Of a DNA stretch of 64,000 bases, positions 11,601 to 23,600 are shown piece by piece (position 1 is the stretch's first letter; every line of letters begins with the position of its first letter). The translations under genes were made by a program, and so were the position numbers. The notes under the pieces are model-generated. The model searched no databases and was not told the origin of the DNA. It saw only the letters and a program-made list of their open reading frames with translations. The DNA is taken from positions 41,006,001 through 41,070,000 of the forward strand of contig NC_073357.2 of NCBI RefSeq assembly GCF_027580225.2, in the 5' to 3' direction. The stretch comes from Misgurnus anguillicaudatus (taxonomy: Eukaryota > Chordata > Actinopteri > Cypriniformes > Cobitidae).

Positions 11601-14600
11601 CAAGCCCACCCCACTTTGAATTGTACAATTCTGCCTTTCAGATGCAATTTGACTGGCTGGGCCACCAAACCATCCAGAATCGGATGCATTATGACAATGA
11701 AAGACTATTATAAAACATGCATTGTTAAGGGAAAATCTTTTACTATGTTGCATTATACCATGTTACAAACAAATTGTTATTTTGCGTTAAAGATTAGTTT
11801 GATGTGAAATCGCGGTTACACTTTATAATAACAATCCATGATAGAACTAAGACCTAAATTAATTCTTACTTAAATATAAACTAGTGGGGGCAGATTCCTA
11901 GACAGGGTTTAGATTAATAAAGGACTAGGCCTTAGTTATATTATGAAATTGAAATTGTTTTTACAAATAAACTTTGCAAAAAAAGGTGATGCCGTCGCGT
12001 TGTGCGACGGTCGGCGGGATCATGCCGCTTCTGGACGGTAGCTACTCAAATTTTTTTCCAAATTTTTTACCATTGTCGCTTGGGGTTGGGGTTAGAACGA
12101 CTTTCTGTTACATAAAATTACATCCTAACCCTAACCCAACTCTAACCCTAACCCCAAGCAACAATGGTTTAAAAATCAGAAGACAAAAAGTATAAACCAA
12201 TACAGAGATCCTAACCCAAACCCGAACTCTAACCTCAAGCAACAGTGGCTTAAAAATCAGAAGACAAAAAGTATAAACAAACTGACATCCAAACCCCAAG
12301 TCTGGCCCCAACCCCAGGCGACAATGGTTTAAAAATTGGAAAAAAATTTAGTAGTTACCGTCCAGAAGCGGCATGATCCTGCCGATCGTCGTATAACGTG
12401 ACGGTATCACCGTGACGGTATCACCTTCCGGGATTCCCTTTTGTCTATATCCGACGCTGAGGGATTAGCATGAAAGCAACGGAGTTCCCATTTCGTCGAT
12501 ATAGTGATGCATAGGGGCACCCTTCGCGTCTTCATACTGACGCTGAAGGTGGTTGAACATGCTTCAGATTTTGACGCCTTGGGAAGTGAGAATGTGTTGC
12601 ATATGTTAAGAGGTTTCATTACAAGTTAAGGCAGCTTAAACATTAATTTTAGTTTAGTAGTAGGATAAACTCTGTCTGTGAAACCGCACGACCTAATCAC
12701 AAAATAATAAAGAATCATCATTAGTGTAATAATTTACAGGTATAAAACTAAGGTGGACGTTATGCATTTATGAATTAGTAGTAAATGACTCTTCATTAGT
12801 TTGTAGTACATGCCTTAACTCATCATTAGTTTATATTTAACTAAGACTTAATTTAGATCTTGGTTCATTACGGTTCATAGACTGTTATTGTAAAGTGTTT
12901 CCGAAATTGCTGAACTAAGTGTAATGTGTAATGTATTAACTCATCCTCTGATCAGCATGCACATTTATTTATTAAAGTAGGTACACTCTCAGACAAAAAG
13001 GTACAAAAGTTGTCAAAGGGCAGCACCTTTTCAAAAAGTACACTTTTGTTTCTAAAAGGTGCATAATGGTACCTCAAATGTATATCTATACCAAAATGGT
13101 AAATATTAGGCCTTTTTTAAAAGGTACCGTCCCAGTGACAACGCTTGTAAATTGTTTCTGAGGGTGTAATGAAGCAGTTGACTTCACTAGTTCTTTATCT
13201 GTTCATGTTAGTCAACATCGTTTGTTAACAATCAGCATGTTTGCAAACACTGTTTGCTAAGGTAACAATGGATTGACTAAATTGCCATAGATAACAAATG
13301 TTGTCAGTAAATTATCTCATGTATATCACACAGATGAAAACCATTTCCTTTTACGTGATGTTTAACTTGATTGAGATGCCAAAACAAGGAAACTCCTCCA
13401 CATTATATACATTTTTATATTTTTTAAATAGAAATATTTCCCATATCAAGGATTTTTACTGAGCATCAACACAGAAGACCGATCAGCATAGTTTTCTTTA
13501 ATGGTCATTGGTGTTTTTAATGGTCATTGTTGTTTTTAATGGTCATTGGTGTTTCAAACTTCAAAAGTAGCCTAAGAAATAACCACAACAAACAGCTGTA
13601 TTTCACAATAAAGTTTGTGTATCAGTTTCTATTTTTAATAATGTTAAAATTGTTTAATTTATTAAAATAAATACATTTTCTATGAGCGAGCAGGACAGCA
13701 GGAGTTGATATGCTCTTCTGATTGGCTGTGTTTTTTTAAACGATTGTTGCATCTCGTATTCGATTCACGTCTGGTTAAGACATGTTTTTCCGAATTTCAG
13801 CTTTTTCCAAACATGTCCAATCATGCTGAACTCAGACATGACCTTTTCCACCCCCCCTTTGGTTTAGTTGTTAAACTTTCACCCATGTTTTCCAGCCATG
13901 TTAGTATTTCATTTCAAGAACACAATAAATAATTTCTGATTTGGGTAACTCATTCATACACCTAAGCAGACCTATTTACATGTTTCTGTTATACATAATA
14001 AACTGCATAAATATCAAGCCATCAATATTCTAGTGATAGATGATGTGAGATATACATAAGCATTGTCTTCATAGAAATCACACACCTCATGTAAGCTGTA
14101 TAAACAAAGACAATGAGCAATAATTGAATCAATTATGCACCATGTACAGATGTTATGAGGTGTTTGTGACTTTTGCCGAGCAGGTTTCCCACTTTCTCTG
14201 TCTTTCTGGCAGAGTCTTCGGGAATTGTGGGGGTTCATGAAGCCTTTTTGGATAGCAAAGAGTCTTCTTTTATCTTTTATGGACAGCCCAGCCCATAGTC
14301 CAGGGTGCTAGACTGTCTGTGAATGTGTGAGATGCAGTCGGAGGTGTGTGTGAATTGCTGCTGAAGCACTTCAGCTGTGTTTATTCAGTACCAGACCTGC
14401 TGGTTCAAGCTGATGCGCTAGCGTGTGGGATTGCACTTAGGAAAAGTTTTGATGCTAATTCACTGTGACTGCAAAGGAGAAAAGCTGTCAGTGCACTCAA
14501 AGCTTGTCTGGATATACTGCAGTGAGCGTGGAGCACCAGGCCATTCAAACTTCAGTGGAAGAAAATGACTGAGACTTACAATATACAGTCTATAGAGAGC

Positions 14601-17600
14601 GAATCAGCAGTGCTTGTGTGATTCAGGAAATAGTGAGAATGCTTTGGCATTTCCATCTGTCATAATGATGGTATGGTTTGTGCTGTTGGTGACCCCCCAG
14701 TTTGAGACTGACTTCCAACTATTACTATTAGTGTAGTCATAAACTATGACCACAGATTATTCATAATGTAATAGATTCATTATTAATAGATTATTCTGTG
14801 ATAATCTTTATAATATGACTGTAGACCCTTGTATTTATATATTTAAAAAAAAATGTATGTGTGCTTATCCTTTCCTATCATTTAACTGGCAATAGGAGTT
14901 TTTGCTTTAATGAAAAACTCTGTCACATTAAACACCTCTGTGTGTATTGGAACCCATGTGAAAGTGAATGGGGTCTGGGGCATTGCATGTAGATGTCAGG
15001 ATTTTCTAACCATGCTACTAAGACTATTTGCATCTTGAATATTGTGATCAGGGCCGGCTTATTGGGAGTGTACGTCGGACTGACGTAAAAACCCAACGTC
15101 GGCCTAACGTCAAAACCCAAAGTCACCCAGACGTCAAAACCAAACGTTGTTGTGATGTAAAAGCCCATCGTCGGGCTGACGTAAAAACCCAGACGTTTGC
15201 AGGACGTCAGAATGCAACTTTGGCTTGACGTAAAAACACAAAGTCGGACTGACGTCAAAGCCCAAAGTTGGCCTGATGTAAAAACCCAGGGTCTACCTGA
15301 CGTAAAAATCCAAAGTCGGACTGACATCAAAACCCAACAGCATGCTGACATCAAAACCCAATGTCAGCCTGACGTCAAAACCTCTCATAACAGCATCACG
15401 TCAAAAACCCAGAAGCGGTCTGACTTCAAAACCCAACGTCTGCCAGACGTCAAAACCCAACAGCATGCTGACGTCAAAACCTCTAACAAAAAACTTACGT
15501 CAAAAACTCAGCATCGGGCTGACATCAAACCCAAGGCTGGGCTGACGTCAAAACCCAACGTCTGCCTGATGTCAAACCCAAGTCACCCAGACGTCAAAAC
15601 CAAATGTCGTTGTGACGTAAAAACACAGCATCGGGCTGATGTCAAAACCCAACGTTGGCCTGACATAAAAACGCAACGTTGGAGTAACGTAAAAACCCAA
15701 CATCGGCCTGACTTCAAAACCCAATGTTGGCCAGACGTCAGAACCCAACGTTGGCCTAAAATAAAAACCTAGCGTCATGCTGACAACAAAACCCAACAGC
15801 ATGCTGATGTCAAAACCCATTGTCGGCCTGACGTCAAAACCTAACAACAAACTCACGTCAAAACCCAAGGCCGGACTGACATCAAAACCCAACGTCTGCC
15901 TGACGTCAAAGCCCAAGACCGGACTGACATCAAAACCCAACGTCTGCCTGCTGTCAAAACCCAACGTCTGCCTGACGTCAAAGCCCAAGACCGGGCTGGC
16001 ATCAAAACCCAACGTCTGCCTGAGGTAAAAACCCAACGTCGGCATCATATTACATGTGCTTTGTTTCACTTAATATGTATTTTACTGTACTTGTCAAAAC
16101 AAGAATTATTTTGACATAATTTTGTGTGAATTTGTCCGCTTTAAGCGCATGCTTAAGTGAGAATCAGTTGTGCGCAGTCTGAAATACTGCTTCCCGGCTG
16201 CGTCCTTGGGATGTGCTTGCACACAAAACTTCGCATTCATTCTCCTTCACATTAAATTGGCAAGGCTAAAACAGTTTCGCAAACTGTCCCTTGAGTCATT
16301 CACGCTGGCCACGGACCATCAAGCAGTTTTCACCTTTTCTGAGATTTTTATGGTAAATAATGAGGTCTCTATATGACCGCCTGTATCGCCTGTAGGATGG
16401 TCCGGCCCTGCTAGCGATACTTAGTCTTACAGATGCATGCTTTGCATTAGTTTGTAATCCTTTCTACCTTTCTGTTCGAAAGCTTACTAAAACAGGTTCA
16501 GCCAATCAGTCAATCAATCACATGAGACAACACTCAGTTGATGAGTAGGACATTTATACCTGTGTGAGTTTTGGGGGGCAGACAGACAAATTGAAACCAG
16601 AGTGAATATACCTGTATGCTGGCATCCTTTGTAGTTACAAATGTCTCCCACTCTCCCTTTCATAATTCACAGGGTATTATGCCATGTAAGCATTGTGGGA
16701 GTTGCCAGGGGCAATTCCCTGGTGGTCTCCGTGGTGACAGTGATGCAGAGGCTGCTTAAGGATGCCAGAGAAAAAGGCCTGTGATAGAGTAAGAGAGATA
16801 GAGAGGGCAGACTGGTCCCTGTAACAGCATTCTACCCGCTTACTGTAAGGACAAAAACTAATGGCCAGTGGAGAAGTGGCTGTCACACCAGTACTGTCAA
16901 GCCATAAAAAATTATCAGGACCTTAAAATTCATTTTGTACAACTTGTGTGTGGCATTTAATTTCTCAAGGTTAAATTAGCCAAGATCATGCATCGTTCTG
17001 GAATTAATGGGGTGATAAAATAATTTTTTTTGTAATTGATAACTAACCTGTGTGATATGTGAGGCTTGGACAGTAGATTCATCTTTTAGGTCACATACCT
17101 TAATCAGTTAGCTAACATACCCATGGGAAGACATTGTGAGCTTGCTCTTGCTGGTTTAAAGATGAGAAGTACTTTATCATCTTTTGTTATAGATTTAAAT
17201 GGTTGGAAATTTTTATTCCAGCGATTTTCCATTTAGTCTCTTGTGCACTTCACATTAAGACCATTAATGGACCTGCTGTCTAAGTATTATGTTCAAAAGA
17301 AGTTACTTGAAGGTAATTTTCACTTAAATGTTGCCTTAGAAGATATATGGGCATTAAGCAACCCAGTATGATGTGACTATGCTATAAATAATAGACTTCT
17401 TTATCAAGAAATCTAAAGGCTACTGTTTTAAAATGAATTCACCCAAACCTCCCTTAGAAAAGAGATATAGATATGAAATAATTTAGCCACAGTGTATGAG
17501 TGGTCACATCCTTGTTAACTAAATAAAAACTTTAGTTACCTGCCCAGTGCTTACAAAAGTCTTGCATCATCGCTACAATACGTTAAAGGTGACATAGAAT

Positions 17601-20600
17601 GATTGAACGGGGTATTTATCCTTGTTCTGTGATGTGACATGTAGGCATGGGCCGGTATAAGATTCTGGCGGTATGATAACCTTTAGCAAAAATATCACGG
17701 TTTCACGGTGTTACGGTATTGCCATTGCAACACTAAAATGTGTTATTTTTTAAATGCCAGGTAAATTTAAAGCCTTTAAATTATAATATGCTTTCAAAAA
17801 ATATATAATATTTTTGTAATGTATATTAAATGTAAACATCAAATCAATCACATGACTTAATGATTTAATGAATTTTGTATAAACACAGCTCATACCTTGG
17901 AGACGGTATCACAGAATATTTCAGTGGTTTTGAAACCTTGACTGTTTAAAACCTCGGTATACCTTGAAGCCGGTAATCGGCCCATGCCTAGTGACATGTA
18001 GACAAAATTGTTTTTGTTTGGGTCTGTAATGCTTTAGAAGCTTCCTAAAAACCTCTCTCAGATAGCTCTATTAGGGTGGGGGATTATAAACAAGTGGTTT
18101 TGCACCAATTTGGCTCCCCCTACAGGCTTAACTTGCAATCTCATTACTGATTGGCTGACTTTGCTGCCACTCAAAAAATGTAGCCAATTATTTTAAAGTG
18201 GAGGGGCAGTGAGATGCCTGTGATGTCATAAGCATCAGTTTGTCAGATTGGGACGTTTTCTGGAGGACATTTCTAAAAGAGGAATTTCTTTGAGACTGAG
18301 ATGTTTAGCATGTTTAGCACTTTTTGTATATTTGTGAATGCGAGTAGACTACCATTATTCAACAAAGACAAGGTAAAAATGTTTTTTCATTCTCTGTCCC
18401 CTTTAATGATTTCCATTACCATTACCTTTACATTATAATATAGACAATATATTTATGTAACTTTATGTACATACCTCGTTTCATTATAGTTACTGAGTAA
18501 TGGCTGTTCCTAAGGGCGCACTCATAAGAATGGTTGCCTTGAACCGTGCCCGAGCACGATGGTCCCCCCACCTCCACAGGTTGGCACTCAGACTATACTT
18601 TTATCAATTCGTGCTTGAGCATCCTGTCTTAATTAGGATGCCATTATTTAAAAAAAAAAAAAAAAAACAGAAAGTAAAATGCTCTCTGAACACTGGAGCC
18701 AATCGTAATGTTAAGTTTGTGGCTGATGTGAAGTTGACTTCTTGTCTTTTAAACCGCAAATGTCAGAAATGTGTCTTCAGACATTCACAGTTACAACAGT
18801 CAGTTTAAAAAAAGAGAATGAGTTAAAATTACTAAATGGCTTTTGGCCCAAATGTTCTTGCAAGGTCCTTAATTTGTCTGTGTAAACATTCCCCACAGTA
18901 GTCACTGAGTCGACACTCTGGTCAGACTCAAGCCGGTGGCAGAATGCAGATGTGTTTTAAAGCTGGGTAATAAGCAGCTTCTGGTTTCTCACCGCTCTCT
19001 TCTAACCTTTACGGCATGTAAACACTTACTCATCTAGATTATAATGCCAGCTTGGTCGGAGGCTTTTAAAGCACATGCAGTTTACACAAAAACATGCTAA
19101 TTATGTTTCATGGACAGAGCAAGGAAATAAATGATTTTCCATACTTGTGCTGAGGACACACAAAGAGACTAGGGTGTACTCACATTATGTAAATGGTAAT
19201 GTAAACGAGTATGTTTGACCCCAAAGTACGGTTCGTTTGGCTAGGGTGATAGCTCCACACAGTATCAGGGTGCTGGATACTTAAAGGAACAGTATGTAAG
19301 AAATTTATATCAATTAATCATAAAATAGCTCTGATATGTCACTAGACATTAACAAAAAATTTTCATTTCAAATACTTATAACACTGACAACAGTGGTCTG
19401 GACAGGATATTGTCATTTAAAAAGTGGAGTTGCAGCCCTCAACTGATGTTTATGTTGTCATTTTGTGTATTGGCCACCAGTTGGGTGATTGCAGTACCAG
19501 TTTTAGCCACAAGTTTTGTGATTGCAATACCAGTTTCGGCCACAATCCTACATACTGTTCCTTTAAAGGAGCTCTACGTAGGTTCAGAAATTTCTAACCG
19601 TTACTGACACCAGTGGCCGTTATAGAAACTGCAGCCAGTCTCATGCTCGTTCTTGGTGGGCACACTCGTATGAGCACGACCACAACAACCACAGACAGCT
19701 CATTGAGAATCACCAGCATGTTTACAAATGTAAGAAAAGTTACAGTACTGTAAGGTTATTGTTTGACAGACCATATTTTTGAAAAATGTTGCAGTGCTAC
19801 TTTATATTTTCAACAGAAGTCTACTTCTAAAAGTTTTGTAACACGACACTGTAAAACACACTCCCGACACTCACAATCTTAATGCACTCGTGCTCTGAAT
19901 AAAGATAATTCATATAAGAAAGTAACTTTTGAAACGGTCCTGTGCTACATGCTATTGTTAGCATTTCATCACAAAAACAATAAAATAATATATTACAGAT
20001 GCCCTGTAACTATGTCTTACCTTTGCAGTAAAAAGAAAGCCAGCTCGAGGTCTGTTTTTATACCCAGCGCTGACTGGAGCTCCCTCCAAGAATCAAATGC
20101 CAATATATGGGGTTCCTTTTGTGCCAAAATTAAGTTGACATGCTATCTGTGTATGCTATGTGTCGTCTTCCATGTCTGTGTGTCTGTTTACTGTCTGTGT
20201 CCATGTCTGTCTGTCTATGCTATGTGTCGTTTTCCATGTCTATTTGTCTGTTTACAGTCTGTGTCAATGTCTGTCTGTCTTTGCTATGTGTTGTCTTCCA
20301 TGTCTATATGTCTGTTTATTGTCTATGTCTATGTGTTTGCCTACATGACTCAACTTTTGTGTGTGTCAACTCAACTTACTCCTGTCGTCTTTCCTTGTTG
20401 TTTGACTGTGTCGTCTTGCTGTGTCAATGCAGCTTGCGTCATGACTATGTGTCGTTTTCCTCTGTCGTTACCATGTGTTGTTTCCCTCTGTCGTTACCAT
20501 GTGTTGTCCTATTTTCTCATTGTTGCTTTGCTTTAGGGTTAGATTTACATAAAATGACATCCTTACCCAAACCCAACTCTAACCCTAACGCAAGGCTAAT

Positions 20601-23600
20601 CACCAAATTTAACCCTAAACCGAAGCAACAAGGGTTTGAAAATAGGAAAAAAAACAATTGAGTAACCAATAGGTGACAATGACACATAAACAAAAATACG
20701 TAATCCGTTCACGAAAAACGCGTAAATTTGTGACAGTATCACAAACTATTACGTGATTATAGGAACGTCATTTCGTGACGCTGGGTAGCGATTGGTTTAT
20801 GACATTACAGCAGCTCGAGAGTGATTGGAGTATTGGCTGGTCCTCAAAACCCAACATCATGCTGACGTCAAAACCCAAATGTCAGCCTGATGTCGAAACC
20901 TAACAACCAACTCACATTAAAACCCAATGTCGGGCTGACATCAAAAACCAACATCAGCCAGACGTCAGAACCCATTGTAGGCCAGACGTCAGAACCCAAC
21001 GTTGGCCTAACATTAAAACCCAGCGTCGTCCTGAAGTAAAAATCTCTCTTGTGGTTATTAATGTCATATGCCAAACGATCTGCACAGCGCACATGATTTT
21101 AAACACACCTAATAAGCAATAAAGTAATATTCATTCTTTCAGTTGAGTTCTTCAAAATACTCGCATCTTCTAATGACGTACTTGGGTACTAGGGATGCTC
21201 CGATCGATCGGCCGCCGATCGTAATCGGCCGATAACGGCATTAAATGACGCGATCGGCACTCGCTAAATTTGCCGATCTCATGAGCAGATCTTTCTGTTT
21301 ACTTTTGTCATCATAGCGTTCCTGATGCGGCTGCAATTAGAGACCATTTTACACAGTGCACGCATTTTGTAACCCGTTGCTCATGTGTTACGTGCACATT
21401 TGGATTTCTCTCTCTGGCTTTACAGAGATATGCGTATTTTCTATGAGGACGCGCTCCGGTCCTCAGCGCGATGCGTCTTCACATTCCTATCAAACAGAGT
21501 ATACAACACATAACTATCGCGGACAATTGCATCCTCATGACGAAAGTTTATTACTTGAATTCGTTTTAAAGTTTTGAAGGTTTAAACTTCCATTTTCCTC
21601 TCAGCTGCACTTGTTTGCGGACACCCGCTGCACGCATACACAGCAGCCGGTCATCAGTGCACGTGAAGAGAACGATCTCTCCCACGTCTTAAAGCTACAG
21701 TATTCTTATTCATCTCTCAATAAAATTCTCTCTGCTCATCAGTGAAGAACTGTTGTACTTCATACGAATGCGTGTATATTTAATTCATACAGTAAAGACT
21801 GTGAAGTGTTTTATTTGAATTACTTTTAAGAGACATAAACCTTTTTAAAGGCATGTTACATTTCTCTTTGCAAGAAGAAATATTTGTTGTGCTTATTTAT
21901 TTGATTCTCTATTTAAACAATAATATACCTAATTTATAGTTAGTTTCATTTCTACAAATGGTGCAAACTCTGCTAGATTATAGATAAAAGATTCCCATTC
22001 CACTGCCATTCTGTGATCGGCACTGATCGGTGATCGGCAGATCATGATCTTGATGATCGGTAATCGGTGATCGGCCGCAAAAATGCTGATCGGAGCATCT
22101 CTATTGGGTACACATCAGAAAGTGAAGTGTGAGTGCAGATTAGCGGGGGAGTGAGGACAATTGTCCTCGGGTACGGTTCGGGTATGGTTAACGAAGGGGC
22201 GCACCCATAGTCAAAGACCAAAGATCTTATGAAAGCACATTAAACAGCTGGTCCCCACGGTTAAATTTTACATGGAGCAACCTTTAAGAACCGTGGTTTA
22301 TTAGTTAATTCCCACATCTGATAATCCTTTGAAAATGTGACTAATCTCCATGTCTCAGTGAGGGAAGCGAGAGTTAAAAGACCTCTGGCGGCTTTTGTCT
22401 TTGCTGTGAAAATGAAACGTGTTTATCTGGCAGACTGTGGCCCTCTAATCTGCATCTCTTACAAGTGTTCCTTGAAGGAGATAACTAAATGTCTGGCACA
22501 TGAATGGGAAACCAGAAAAATTCGTCCCTTCTTTGAGCGTAATGGGCTTTGAGTAGTCAGTTGTTTTTTGTAGAAGGGTGCATATGTATAATTACGTGAT
22601 CTCATATTACACATTATTACATAAAGACTTGCTGTTACCTGACTTTGTAGTCATACTGTAAGTAGTGCAGAAAAGTCTGTCAAGCGTCAGATCCGGTGTG
22701 AATTTCCTGTTTTTCTAAAATACATTTTTGTGATTGTGCCACTTGGCAATAGATTGCATTAAGTATCATTGGCTGTGACAAATAGACTAATCAATGTTGT
22801 GATAATAGGATCCCTGCTGTTCTTCAAATCTTTTTTATCTTTAGTTACCTTTCTCTCTTATGTTTTTAGCCAGCTACTTTTACACCACATGTTCTTAGAC
22901 ATGCTGCCAAATTACAAAAAATACCTGTCCCAGATGGAATCCATTTACCCATTATCAAACCAACGCACCTACATCTGCTAACTGCTGGGCAGAGTTGTTA
23001 GATATTTGACAGTAAAGTTTGGTATGTCTTTTAAACAAATAGAGTACATGTGTTATAATTGTTTAAAGTGGACTGTAGGGCATTTGCATTGGCCTTTTAG
23101 GATGTTGGTTAAATGCATGTTTGAGGGGTGGCTTGTACGGGAAGGACTTCACTGCAGGAAGCTCTTCTTGGCTAATGTGCTTTGTTCAGAAAAGGAAATC
23201 TGGCAGCTCTTCGGAATCGGGTAGCTTATGTAGTCAGTCAACTGAGGTTCATTTTGATCTTCCATTACCACTTACTTTAATTCTTTTGCTTTGTGTCAGT
23301 TAAGGTTTATTGCCTGCTCTACTCCTAAAGTGACATGTTTGTCAAGTATGGAATGCATACTTGAAATGTGACCTCTGCATTTAACCCATCTCAGTGAGTA
23401 GTGAACACACATCCCCTTACAGTGCCCGGGGAGCAATTGGGGTTAAGGTGCCTTGCTCAAGGTGCTGTGAGACTCAAGCCAGTGCAAACACTATGAATAG
23501 AAACAGAATAAATTGGCCAATAAGTACAGTATTCACAAGATACACAGATACAAAAAATAGAAACTGTTCAGACTTGCATGAAACCTTACCACACACTTTT

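Noticed and set aside
12120..12240. Interstitial telomere repeat
   Set aside because: CCCTAACCC words occur but not as a tandem array; they belong to the fold-back core found in four places.
15065..16045. CRISPR-like regular repeat array
   Set aside because: Units are contiguous with no unique spacers and diverge freely; the context is a vertebrate intron.
15028..16069. Long ORFs with DVKTQ or LGFDV units on both strands
   Set aside because: They arise because the 24-bp repeat is a multiple of three and lacks stops. Units decay without regard to reading frame and both strands are equally open.
19949..20661. Overlapping Cys-rich ORFs of 195 and 173 codons
   Set aside because: They read through the three 64-bp tandem units and fold-back FB2; the same peptide repeats in shifted frames and no domain is recognisable.
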